The position numbers were made by a program, and so were the translations under genes. DNA of 15,864 bases from Prevotellaceae bacterium UBA3627 (GTDB taxonomy: Bacteria; Bacteroidota; Bacteroidia; Bacteroidales; Bacteroidaceae): contig DFLE01000034.1 of assembly GCA_002373375.1 (NCBI GenBank), positions 1 to 15,864 of the forward strand, in the 5' to 3' direction. Shown piece by piece: positions 1 through 7,847 of the stretch. Position 1 is the first letter of the stretch; the number at the start of each line of letters is the position of its first letter. The notes under the pieces were generated by a model. It was not told the DNA's origin. It saw nothing but the letters and a program-made list of their open reading frames with translations, and did not search any database.

Positions 1-98
1 GTAATCTTTTCAAGTATCGCTTGCGCTTTCCGTCTTCGCGGCGGCCAGTCCTCAAAGTCCTTTCGACCAAGGCGCTGCCGTTTTCCCGAAAGCGAGTG
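1..98 (-). other. Structured 5' leader running off the left edge; possibly an rRNA-operon leader
   Basis: Transcript leader downstream of the minus-strand promoter at 99-129. It has no ATG on the minus strand. A 7-bp long-range inverted repeat (GAAAGCG at 88-94, CGCTTTC at 24-30) would close a large hairpin. The far end reads ACTTGAAAAGATTAC on the minus strand, which reminds me of the boxA-like stretch before 16S rRNA in Bacteroidales. The rRNA identity is inference from memory; the leader of a protein gene beyond the edge is the alternative. Confidence 0.3.
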
Positions 99-129
99 CA
101 AAGGTATAGCTTTTTTACCAATGCACCAA
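99..129 (-). promoter_or_regulatory. Bacteroidetes-type promoter reading left
   Basis: On the minus strand the -7 box is TACCTTTG (99-106), an exact fit to TAnnTTTG. A TTG at 127-129 lies 20 nt upstream, the normal spacing for the Bacteroidetes primary sigma factor. It lies downstream of preA and drives whatever starts beyond the left edge. Confidence 0.65.
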
Positions 130-149
130 ATGTTTCACGTTTTTTTTTG

Positions 150-177
150 AAAAAATACACCCCTAATTGACGTGTAT
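150..177 (-). terminator. Probable weak intrinsic terminator after preA
   Basis: On the minus strand ATACAC (177-172 in reverse) pairs with GTGTAT (160-155), an 11-nt loop between them, followed at once by a T run. The stem is only 6 bp and AT-rich, so it is weak, but its position between preA and the next promoter fits. Confidence 0.45.
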
Positions 178-259
178 CAAGCACGAACTGACATTTTTAC
201 TCTGTTTCCTCGTTTTTTTCATAAAACAGCAGCTCACGGTCAATGTCCAAGGCGAAACA

Positions 260-1738
260 TCAGGCCTTAGGCACACCTTTCTTCTCGACTCGCTTAGTCA
301 AGTCAATGGCACCGGTAGGGCAAACCAGCCGGCATAGGTGACAGCCCACACATTTCTTTCCTACCAAACGGGGTTGACGGGTCTCGCTGTCGAAGACGAT
401 AGCCTGATGTCCGCCATCACTGCAAGATATGGCACAGCGCCCGCACCCTATACAGTCATCAAGATTAAATTTCGGATATACGATGGTAGTGCGATTCATC
501 TGACTTGGCTTGGTGAACGACGGTAGCTGCTCGCCAACCAATTCCTGCAGACTGGTGACACCACATTTCTTCATATAGCGCCGGAGCCCCAGTATCAGGT
601 CGTCGATGATGCGATAGCCATACTGCATAACGGCCGTACACACCTGCACGTTGCTGCATCCCAGTTGTATGAATTCAAGTGCGTCACGCCATGTCTCAAT
701 GCCGCCGATGCCGCTCAGCACAGGTTTCTGCGGCATCTGCGCCATCTCCAACACATGACGCAGGGCTATAGGACGCACGGCGCGGCCAGAATAGCCTGAC
801 ACGGTTCGTTGGTCAAAGACCTCTGCTTTTTGGCTCATCGTCACCGATTTGATGGTATTGATGGCCGACAAGGCATCGGCACCTCCTTGAAGAGAGGCTT
901 CGGCAGGTTCGGCAATACGGGTGATGTTCGGTGTCATCTTAGCAATCACAGGAATCCTAACCGCACGTTTCACGCATGCCGTGAAAGTCCTCACCAGTTC
1001 AGGGTTCTGTCCTACGTCACTGCCCATTCCCTCTGTTTTCATCTGCGGACAAGAGAAGTTCAGCTCCACCGCATCGCAGCCGGCCTCCTCAGCCATCTTT
1101 GCCAAGGCAGCCCATTCCTCTTCATTTTTTCCCATAATAGAGGCTATGACAACCTTTGCAGGGTAATCTTTCTTCAGCCTGCGCAGTATGTCGAAATCCA
1201 CCTCCACGCTGTTCTCGCTCAACTGCTCCATATTGCGGAATCCGAAGAAACCACCCTTTGTGGCTGCATAATGAATGGCATCAAAGCGTGGTGACACCTC
1301 ATAGATGTCATCTATACATATTGTTTTATAGAACACGCCAGCCCATCCCATATCAAAAGCATGGGCCACCATCTCATAGTTAGTACACACAGCCGACGAT
1401 GCCAGGAAGAACGGATTCTCGCACCTGATACCACAGAAAACGATGCCCAGGTCGGGATAATTGCTATTATCCACATCATCCTCCAAAATGCTACGTATGA
1501 GACCACGAATGCGGATGGGACTGTTATAATGGATACATGCCTGCTCGGCCCTCTCCAGGTCCTCGTCTGTACAGTTCTTTACCCATTGCAAGGCTAGCCT
1601 GTTATTGTCAAAACGGACAGCACGAATGGCACGTGCCGGATCTCCAGTTCCGCATGCTTTTGTACAAGGAGCGTCAAGGCACATCAGGCAGTGACTGGCT
1701 TCCTCGTAGATATTCATCTTTATATTAGCGTTTCCCAT
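260..1738 (-). CDS. preA: NAD-dependent dihydropyrimidine dehydrogenase subunit PreA, with N-terminal Fe-S segment
   Basis: Cytoplasmic flavo-iron-sulfur enzyme of reductive uracil/thymine breakdown (pyrimidine + NADH <=> 5,6-dihydropyrimidine + NAD). From the ATG at 1738 it is 492 residues. C17-x2-C20-x4-C25-x3-C29 resembles the first cysteine set of PreT/mammalian DPD. A dihydroorotate-dehydrogenase-like FMN barrel follows, with NFSCPQ at about 227-232 and SDVGQ at about 240-244, both as I remember them in E. coli PreA. Two C-terminal [4Fe-4S] motifs sit at C429/432/435/439 and C463/466/469/473. A TTG at 1771 extends the frame, but ATG 1738 (or ATG 1717, just before YEEASHC) is likelier. 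Its own promoter is at 1834-1864. Oddity: no flavin-reductase subunit (PreT) lies next to it and the N-terminal segment lacks the NAD(P)H/FAD domains. The family is clear; the physiological substrate and reductase are inferred. Confidence 0.9.
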   Translation of the reverse strand: MGNANIKMNIYEEASHCLMCLDAPCTKACGTGDPARAIRAVRFDNNRLALQWVKNCTDEDLERAEQACIHYNSPIRIRGLIRSILEDDVDNSNYPDLGIVFCGIRCENPFFLASSAVCTNYEMVAHAFDMGWAGVFYKTICIDDIYEVSPRFDAIHYAATKGGFFGFRNMEQLSENSVEVDFDILRRLKKDYPAKVVIASIMGKNEEEWAALAKMAEEAGCDAVELNFSCPQMKTEGMGSDVGQNPELVRTFTACVKRAVRIPVIAKMTPNITRIAEPAEASLQGGADALSAINTIKSVTMSQKAEVFDQRTVSGYSGRAVRPIALRHVLEMAQMPQKPVLSGIGGIETWRDALEFIQLGCSNVQVCTAVMQYGYRIIDDLILGLRRYMKKCGVTSLQELVGEQLPSFTKPSQMNRTTIVYPKFNLDDCIGCGRCAISCSDGGHQAIVFDSETRQPRLVGKKCVGCHLCRLVCPTGAIDLTKRVEKKGVPKA

Positions 1739-1833
1739 AATATATAATGTATTAGTTAGTAAAATATTCAAGTTCCGCTTGCAATGTATTTAGAAAGAGC
1801 AGGAAGGAGTAAGAAGAAGATAGAATACATTTG

Positions 1834-1864
1834 CAAATATATGATTTTAATCCGAAACTGCCAA
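1834..1864 (-). promoter_or_regulatory. preA promoter
   Basis: On the minus strand the -7 box is TATATTTG (1834-1841) with a TTG at 1862-1864, 20 nt upstream. A start near 1827 gives a 5' UTR of about 90 nt to ATG 1738. Confidence 0.65.
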
Positions 1865-1940
1865 ATAATTTGCAATCGTTCTTTCAATCAACCGCTAAGA
1901 TTAAGCTCACGTCCTCACCGTCCGGCACGTAGTGACGCTT

Positions 1941-1971
1941 GCCGAAGAAAGGAGTTCACCCCTTCTTCGGC
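1941..1971 (-). terminator. Stem-loop over the stop codon of the outer-membrane gene
   Basis: GCCGAAGAA (1941-1949) is perfectly complementary to TTCTTCGGC (1963-1971), with two extra G:C pairs past a 1-nt bulge. The stop codon of the beta-barrel gene (1956-1958) lies in the loop. No U-tract follows on the minus strand, so it may be a 3'-end stabiliser rather than an intrinsic terminator. Confidence 0.4.
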
Positions 1972-4778
1972 TTCTTTGCAAAACGGTAGCTTACGGTCAA
2001 AAGAGCGTACCTGCGCAAAGTGTTGCTCCATGTCTCGGTGCGTCCCTGAGCATTTATACTGTAGCGCAAGTTGGAAACCTGCCCCAACAGATCATAGCCG
2101 CGCAACTTAATCACCCATGTTCCTGCCTTTATGGATTTCGCCAGCGACGCATCCCAGTACAGGCGGTTGTCATTCATCTCCGGGTCATTGTAACCCCTAT
2201 GGGAGTTCATTGACAGGTCTGTGTCGATAGTCAACTGCCACGGCAACTTATACTGGGCATATAGTCCGTAGCTGAAATCCCACAAGTCCGTAGGCTGCTC
2301 CCCCAGTGTTATGTTACGGTGGATATTGCGATATGCCACCTCGCCCTTCAACCTCACGGTAAGGTTATCCTTCTGAAAACGAACACTTGGCTTATAGCTC
2401 AGCAGCACGTTACCTACACGGCTCAGTTCTCTATCCGTATCGCCTGTCACATTAGCCAAAGCGGTAGAGCGCGTATATGTCACACGCCACTCATTGCCAA
2501 TGTTCCAGTATTTCCGTTTATCTACGGCACGATCCCATGCCACGAAGAGCGTGGTGTTCCAGTTTCCGCCGCTGATATTCTCCGGACGGTAGGTGCGCAC
2601 GCCCGTCACTGGGTCATACGAATACCCTCGTGATATTGCATTATGTGTAGCCCTGCCATACCACTCAAAGCGCAGAGTCTGGTCTATACTGTCACGACGC
2701 ACCATGTAATCCACATCCCAACTGTGTGTGGTCTCCATTCTCAGGTCGCGATTGCTGAGGTATATATTAAGCGGGTCACTGGTCTGCGGCCGGTCGAGCA
2801 GGTCGCCGGCAGAGGGAGTGTTATGAGACATGCGGTAGTTAGTATATAACCTCTTTCTTCTATTGTTGCCGCTATAATATAAATAGAAATAAGGTTCGAA
2901 CCGAGTGTAATGACGTGTCAGTTGCTGTGCAGTATAGCTACTTACCCCAGGCATATCGAAACCCATGTGCTGACGTTCAAAGTTCAATCTGAAATCAGCA
3001 CTGGCACTTACATAACCCTTATCTTTGAAACTATGGCTATAGCCGAACGATACACTTGCATTATGGGCGAGGATGCGGTTGGAGCTCTCATTACTATTGT
3101 CATAGTCAGGCATAAGCCCCGTAGCATCGCGCAGAAACTCGCTGCGCTCATTGTGACTACGTCTCTGGCCTATCCCATAGGAAGGCGTAATATTCCAGTC
3201 TTTTAGCACATAACGATAATGCAGTGTCGCAGAGTAGTTATATGAATAAGAAGGAGTCTGCGTAAGCCTGTTGCGCTCGTCAGTAGTATTCAATCTATGG
3301 TATATGTAGTAATTCTCGCTTTCCGTTTCCGGATTCATCTGCTTACTAAAATCACCATTCAAAGCAAATTGGAACGAGTCTCCCGTCTTCATCGGCTTAG
3401 ACAGGCTGACGTTGCCGTAGCCACTGAGATAATCTGCGCGGTTGCGCGAGGAGTATCGCGAACTGTTGATGCTGTCGGTCATCATGGCATCGGCGGTAGA
3501 TACATCCCACCCCTCACTGTCATAGCGGTGCTTGTTATAGTCAAGGTTTAACCGCGAGAATATGCCTATCGGTCCCGTAAGGCGGAAGGTATTCCTCACG
3601 CCCACATTTACCGGTCTGCTGCGGTTGTGGCTTGCCGACTGGCCGTATGTAGTGCTTCCATCAGTCAGGTAGTTCTCGCTGCTTTGGCGTGTATCACCCG
3701 TATCATCCTTCCACACCACATTAACCTCTGTGGCATTATTCACCTTGTTCTCCGCACCGAGATAGGTGAACATACCACCCACCTGACGGTAGTGGCGGTC
3801 GCCAGCCTGATGCGTGCGGTCATTGTATTCCTGGTTATAAGAGTCATAGTCGGCAGTCTGGTTGATATTGTTTGCACCTCCGAAGAGCACCGCCCTTGTA
3901 TGGTCTGAGTAAGCCATACCAAAGCCCTTAAACTTATAGCGGTAGTCTGTGCCGTAGCCAGCCTCCAGGTTAGCGGAGCCACCCTTGTTGTATTCGCGCT
4001 TCAGCACCACGTCCATGGTATATTCCTTCTTATCCTCATCGGTTATGCCAAGCATCTTATTCTCCTCCGTCTGCTTGTTATACACCTCGATGCTCTTCAC
4101 CGTGAAGTAAGGCAGGTTCTCAAGCATTATCTTATTCTTTCCTTTGAAGAAGTCCGCACCGTTGAGCGTCAGGTTATCAATCTTCTTTCCGTTGACGAAT
4201 ATCTCACCATTCTCATTCAGTTCCACGCCAGGCAACTGTTTTATCAGTCCGTCGAGCATGGAGCCCTCGGGCACGTTGAAGGCATCGGCATTGAACACCA
4301 GCGTGTCGCCCTTCCACACCATCTTCACCTTCGTGGCCCTCACCACCACCTCGTCAAGCGAACCGCCCTCGTGGTGACTGGAGTTCCTGAGTTTCCTCAT
4401 ATACACCTTAGGTCCCTCTACGCTCTCCTGCCTGCGGCTCACCTTCTTCAGCTCAAAGTCGGCAAAGGTCGTTTCGTAATCAGGATGCTCAAAGCGAAGT
4501 ATATAGCGCATCGGTTCGCGCGACACCTTAAAATAATACTGCGTGGTCTCTGCTCCCCTGCCTATACCCCATGTATAGCCACTGCTCTTATACACCCTTG
4601 CAGAGTCCACCATCGTGGAGTCTGTCTTCATCAGTGTCAGCAACACGTCTGGCACGGAAGCCTTGGTAAAACTGTCTGCCACTGAACCGTAAAGGTATAT
4701 ACTGTCTTTCTTCTCCTGCGCCAGGGCAGCGAGAGTTGTCATTATTAATAATAAGGTTGATATTATCGTTTTGTTCAT
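1956..4778 (-). CDS. Outer-membrane beta-barrel protein (TonB-dependent-receptor-like)
   Basis: 940 residues. A signal peptide covers about residues 1-21 (ending LAALAQ), followed by a carboxypeptidase-regulatory-like Ig domain (about 25-130). The linker LDEVVV at 141 is typical of the entry to the plug. A plug-like domain (about 150-245) includes LPGVELNENGEIFVNGK and the TVKSIEVY motif. The rest is a long aromatic-rich beta-barrel ending in YRFAKKPKKG. It resembles the Bacteroidetes outer-membrane beta-barrel family related to TonB-dependent receptors. I see no SusD partner, so a classical glycan-import SusC is unlikely. It lies 115 nt downstream of the small exported protein and probably belongs to the blaI-M56 group, though a TACTTTG just before the ATG could be a weak promoter of its own. 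Cargo is unknown. Confidence 0.82.
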   Translation of the reverse strand: MNKTIISTLLLIMTTLAALAQEKKDSIYLYGSVADSFTKASVPDVLLTLMKTDSTMVDSARVYKSSGYTWGIGRGAETTQYYFKVSREPMRYILRFEHPDYETTFADFELKKVSRRQESVEGPKVYMRKLRNSSHHEGGSLDEVVVRATKVKMVWKGDTLVFNADAFNVPEGSMLDGLIKQLPGVELNENGEIFVNGKKIDNLTLNGADFFKGKNKIMLENLPYFTVKSIEVYNKQTEENKMLGITDEDKKEYTMDVVLKREYNKGGSANLEAGYGTDYRYKFKGFGMAYSDHTRAVLFGGANNINQTADYDSYNQEYNDRTHQAGDRHYRQVGGMFTYLGAENKVNNATEVNVVWKDDTGDTRQSSENYLTDGSTTYGQSASHNRSRPVNVGVRNTFRLTGPIGIFSRLNLDYNKHRYDSEGWDVSTADAMMTDSINSSRYSSRNRADYLSGYGNVSLSKPMKTGDSFQFALNGDFSKQMNPETESENYYIYHRLNTTDERNRLTQTPSYSYNYSATLHYRYVLKDWNITPSYGIGQRRSHNERSEFLRDATGLMPDYDNSNESSNRILAHNASVSFGYSHSFKDKGYVSASADFRLNFERQHMGFDMPGVSSYTAQQLTRHYTRFEPYFYLYYSGNNRRKRLYTNYRMSHNTPSAGDLLDRPQTSDPLNIYLSNRDLRMETTHSWDVDYMVRRDSIDQTLRFEWYGRATHNAISRGYSYDPVTGVRTYRPENISGGNWNTTLFVAWDRAVDKRKYWNIGNEWRVTYTRSTALANVTGDTDRELSRVGNVLLSYKPSVRFQKDNLTVRLKGEVAYRNIHRNITLGEQPTDLWDFSYGLYAQYKLPWQLTIDTDLSMNSHRGYNDPEMNDNRLYWDASLAKSIKAGTWVIKLRGYDLLGQVSNLRYSINAQGRTETWSNTLRRYALLTVSYRFAKKPKKG

Positions 4779-4893
4779 TACAATTATTCAAAGTAGATAT
4801 TCTGAAAACGGATGGAGGAAACTTCCCAGTCGCCTCCACCGAATTACTCTTTTATGAAAAAACATTTATTATTTACAACACATCAGGCATAGA

Positions 4894-5538
4894 CTACCTT
4901 ATGATACGCCCGCGCGTTTTCCACTCCGTATCGTCATTATTCTTCTTGCCCGGACGCAGGTCATCTATATCCATCGGCACTGTAATACACCCCGTGCCGT
5001 CCAGCCAGCGGCGCGACTCCGCACTTGCCTCGTAAATCTGTATGCGCTTCACCGACGGCGGCAGAGGAGGATACACAAGCACAAAGCGCAGGGTCTCGCC
5101 TGCCTGCCCATACACCCAGAAGCACTGATCCAAGGGAAAGTGCTCCACACACTGAATCAAGTAGCGGTCGCCAGTGTCAGCGTCGATGATGGCAGAGCCA
5201 GTGGTAAAGCGGAAGAACAGCCAGTCCTGACTTGTCGGCATTGGATAGTCCATACATACATACGTGGCATCCTCACAACGGTAAACAGTCACAGGGAGGA
5301 AATTGCTGCCGCTCTCTGTCATAATGTAGCGCACTGGTTTCTCCGGCGCAGTCTGCACGTGTGAGAAAGCAGCGAAGGAGCGGTCATCGTGCAAATCATA
5401 GTCAGGCCATGCCGGACGCTCCAGCACCGGCTGTTTATTCTCCGGACGCACATCATAAGTGACGCGTGCACCTTTCTTGGCATAGCAGTTGGCAAACATC
5501 ACCACTGCTGCTATTATTATCATTATAATCCTGTTCAT
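4894..5538 (-). CDS. Small exported protein of unknown function, tied to the M56 gene
   Basis: 214 residues that I do not recognise. Residues 1-20 are a clear signal peptide (hydrophobic IIMIIIAAVVMF, cut probably after CYA). The serine/glycine pattern of a lipobox is missing before Cys18, so export to the periplasm is likelier than lipidation. The mature part is rich in Tyr, Trp and Pro. Near residues 150-170 it has LRFVLVYPPLPPSVKRIQIY, which resembles FCLVFPPLRKNVDEVSLV at the C-terminus of the M56 protein just upstream. It starts 12 nt after that gene's stop, with AGGA before the ATG, so the two are almost surely co-transcribed. It may be a free copy of the M56 sensor domain or its ligand/partner; this is inference. 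Confidence 0.72.
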   Translation of the reverse strand: MNRIIMIIIAAVVMFANCYAKKGARVTYDVRPENKQPVLERPAWPDYDLHDDRSFAAFSHVQTAPEKPVRYIMTESGSNFLPVTVYRCEDATYVCMDYPMPTSQDWLFFRFTTGSAIIDADTGDRYLIQCVEHFPLDQCFWVYGQAGETLRFVLVYPPLPPSVKRIQIYEASAESRRWLDGTGCITVPMDIDDLRPGKKNNDDTEWKTRGRIIR

Positions 5539-5550
5539 ATCCTGTCTTGT

Positions 5551-7482
5551 TTATTCGGTTATAACACGTCCCTTATGTGGAATCTCGCTCAGTTTGAATC
5601 TTCTCATATACGTTCTATATTTATCTTTCATATTTACGAGAGAAACCTCGTCAACATTCTTTCTTAACGGAGGGAACACCAAACAGAACTGATATAGCGA
5701 CCACCCCTCACCACTATCTTTCTTTGCCAACTTTAAGTATTCCCTGTCCATCGAACGGAGCACATACTTGTCTGCTGTTGCGACATCATAAATGGCAAAG
5801 TCGGAAACATACTGTGATAGACCTTCCTCCACCGACGCTGCATCCATCTTTGGCGGAACCCGAAGAAAGAAATACATACGAGTATCTTTTTTCGTGCGTT
5901 CCATCGCTACTGGATAATACTCCCCGGCATATAAATCCTTCACCAGTACCTCATCGGTTGACAGCCTCTTCGGGTCCACACGCTTACGGTCATAATGCCG
6001 CAGGGTGGATGACAACGGCTGCAGGAAACGTATGTAATACCCCGTGCGCTCCTTGCGTGTCTCTGCGGACAGCGTTATGTTATAGGCATAGGGGCTGGCA
6101 GTATTCTTTGCAAAACCATGACTTGCAATCAGCCTTGACTGGTAATCAAGCACCTTAGCCTGTGCTATGCGCACGGTGTCACTGTTAAGGTTAGGCTGGA
6201 AATGTCCCACATACGTACCCTCGGCTATCTTGCGCGCACCAACGGCCTGCATAGTACTGTCAAGCAGTTCTGTAACACTTTTCGTCATTCTCACAATATT
6301 ACGGCCAGACTCTGCGAGGTCTGCCTTCACCAGGTTAGCATCCGTAAGGTTTCGCTGTTCCTCCAAGGCAATGATTGGATTGACTGAAGTTACGACGGAA
6401 TCAGACAGAACTGTCTGTTCCATAACCGGCAGCACTTCATCAGTGCTGGTCAGTCCGAGGTTCTCAGCTATTGCCGTTACTTTCTCTATCACTCCAGACT
6501 CCTCTACAGCCTGCTTGGCCTCTGTCTCAGCCTTATCTACCTGTCTCTCTATGTCCTTCATTGTCTGCGGTCGGGCAAACGAGACAAGTGCCAAGGCTGC
6601 CAGTGGCAGAAGGTAGGTGGCTTTCAGCGCCACCCACCGTCGGGATGGTTTTGTGTACATCATCTTAAATCTTCGTTTAATTGGACTTTGATTCAAAGCA
6701 TTGACAACAGGCTGCAGTCCCGTGACAGTAGCTTTCCTTATTAATAACAGCTGATATTCTTCTTCATTGATACCCCCTGAGAGCACGCTGCGGTCTGCCT
6801 GATACTCATGCACGTCGCGCAGGTCTTGGCGCAACATCCACGCAAACGGCACACACCACAGCATACGGCAGGTAAACTCACACAGCAACATATCCCATGA
6901 GTGCCTGAGGCGTATGTGTGCCATCTCATGGTTGATGATGGCACGCGTGCCTACGTCAGTGGGATTGAGTAGCACCCACTTCATCCAACTGCACGGCGTG
7001 TGTATATCGGGATGCACTAACACACTGACCTGTTCAGGAACTCCCGTCACCTCCATGCGCTTACCACTCCTGATGAGCCTTACGAGGGCTGCCAACGGCA
7101 GTAAGTAACGCGCCCAACTGATGACAAGTCCCACGAAATATATTCCTATCGCCGCAAGGATTAAGATGCTGACGCCGCCATGCGCCGCCGGCTTATCGAC
7201 TGCTGCTCCGTCCCCTGCATAAGCAATCGCTGCAGACTGCTCATTGCCGTTGAGCGCAGTCTGCGCATGGGTTATCTGATATTCCACCGTCTGCCGCGCC
7301 TCCATCACATAGTTAGGCTCCGCTGTCTCTATCTGACACAGAGGCAGTACCATGCTCGCCACGAGTATCATGAGCAGCACAAGGCGGTTAACACCATGAA
7401 GCGTCTCACGCTTCATCAGCAGTCCGTAAAGTGAGTATAGCATTGTGAGCACCACCGCCCACCTTATTATATATATAATCAT
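5551..7482 (-). CDS. M56-family (BlaR1/MecR1-like) membrane metallopeptidase, non-classical sensor
   Basis: 643 residues. Three N-terminal hydrophobic segments lie at about 1-23, 33-51 and 103-137. The zinc-peptidase motif H185-E-M-A-H189 is followed by HEYQAD at 225-230, which supplies the third ligand (E226). A fourth membrane segment is at about 283-303. The remaining roughly 340 residues should be periplasmic. In BlaR1 that region is a penicillin-binding domain; here there is no SxxK/SxN/KTG arrangement that I can see, so beta-lactam sensing is not supported. M56 proteins of this type cleave or trigger cleavage of a BlaI-family repressor, and a blaI gene lies upstream on the same strand. 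The C-terminus carries an F-x-LVFPPL-type motif shared with the next gene. What it senses is unknown. Confidence 0.85.
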   Translation of the reverse strand: MIIYIIRWAVVLTMLYSLYGLLMKRETLHGVNRLVLLMILVASMVLPLCQIETAEPNYVMEARQTVEYQITHAQTALNGNEQSAAIAYAGDGAAVDKPAAHGGVSILILAAIGIYFVGLVISWARYLLPLAALVRLIRSGKRMEVTGVPEQVSVLVHPDIHTPCSWMKWVLLNPTDVGTRAIINHEMAHIRLRHSWDMLLCEFTCRMLWCVPFAWMLRQDLRDVHEYQADRSVLSGGINEEEYQLLLIRKATVTGLQPVVNALNQSPIKRRFKMMYTKPSRRWVALKATYLLPLAALALVSFARPQTMKDIERQVDKAETEAKQAVEESGVIEKVTAIAENLGLTSTDEVLPVMEQTVLSDSVVTSVNPIIALEEQRNLTDANLVKADLAESGRNIVRMTKSVTELLDSTMQAVGARKIAEGTYVGHFQPNLNSDTVRIAQAKVLDYQSRLIASHGFAKNTASPYAYNITLSAETRKERTGYYIRFLQPLSSTLRHYDRKRVDPKRLSTDEVLVKDLYAGEYYPVAMERTKKDTRMYFFLRVPPKMDAASVEEGLSQYVSDFAIYDVATADKYVLRSMDREYLKLAKKDSGEGWSLYQFCLVFPPLRKNVDEVSLVNMKDKYRTYMRRFKLSEIPHKGRVITE

Positions 7483-7521
7483 ATTATTATTTATTCAAGT
7501 TTCGCAACTGCTCAACTTGTT

Positions 7522-7642
7522 GGGTTATCAGGTTATAAGGTCGTAAGGTCATGAGGTGAAATATGTTTAATTGTGGTGAATAGTTGCCTAATATCACCTT
7601 AAAACCTTGAAGTAAAGCGACCTCAAAACCTTAAACCTCAAC
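7522..7642. repeat. 8-bp-period inverted array between blaI and the M56 gene
   Basis: From 7522 the sequence runs in 8-bp steps: GGGTTATC, AGGTTATA, AGGTCGTA, AGGTCATG, AGGTGAAA (to 7561). After a 33-nt AT-rich spacer the complementary motif ACCT recurs at 7596, 7604, 7620, 7628 and 7635 (steps of 8, 16, 8, 7). The two halves are inverted and can pair. It lies in the blaI-M56 leader, so it may affect transcription or stability of the M56 message. Confidence 0.7.
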
Positions 7643-7679
7643 GAAACTGAAGCTTGCGAAAGTTGAGTTATTTATAAGA

Positions 7680-7711
7680 GACCCACCCCATCCCTCCCTG
7701 TAAGGGAGGGG
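7680..7711 (-). repeat. C/G-rich hairpin repeat, copy 1 (inverted)
   Basis: CCCTCCCT (7692-7699), 3-nt loop, AGGGAGGG (7703-7710), with the G-rich tail on the minus strand at 7680-7691. It is inverted relative to copies 2-4 and pairs as a large inverted repeat with copy 3. Confidence 0.75.
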
Positions 7712-7751
7712 GCTGTCCGCTGATTCATTCTCTTTTTGTTTTGTTTTACTT

Positions 7752-7787
7752 CTCCCTCCCTCACAGGGAGAAGGTTAGGGATGGTTT
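7752..7787 (+). repeat. C/G-rich hairpin repeat, copy 2 (degenerate)
   Basis: CCCTCCCT (7754-7761), loop CAC, then AGGGAG followed by two mismatches. The tail at 7771-7787 is a decayed GGTTAGGGATGG. Same orientation as copies 3 and 4. Confidence 0.7.
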
Positions 7788-7812
7788 ATACGAAAGGTCT
7801 GTTTCTTTAAGT

Positions 7813-7847
7813 CTCCCTCCCTCACAGGGAGGGTTGGGGAGGGTCTA
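7813..7847 (+). repeat. C/G-rich hairpin repeat, copy 3, touching the blaI stop
   Basis: CCCTCCCT (7815-7822), loop CAC, AGGGAGGG (7826-7833), tail TTGGGGAGGGTCTA. The last three bases (CTA, 7845-7847) are the blaI stop codon TAG on the minus strand, so the repeat abuts or supplies the end of the gene. Its hairpin may terminate or stabilise blaI transcripts. Confidence 0.75.

Noticed and set aside
809..1294. 161-codon open frame on the + strand
   Set aside because: Antisense to preA, no signal or family likeness, composition explained by preA codons read backwards.
2890..2906. GGTTCGAACC resembling a tRNA T-arm
   Set aside because: Inside the beta-barrel reading frame; no acceptor, D or anticodon arm can be built around it.
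1956..4778. SusC-type glycan importer of a polysaccharide utilisation locus together with the GH43
   Set aside because: No SusD, opposite strand and 8 kb apart with unrelated genes between.
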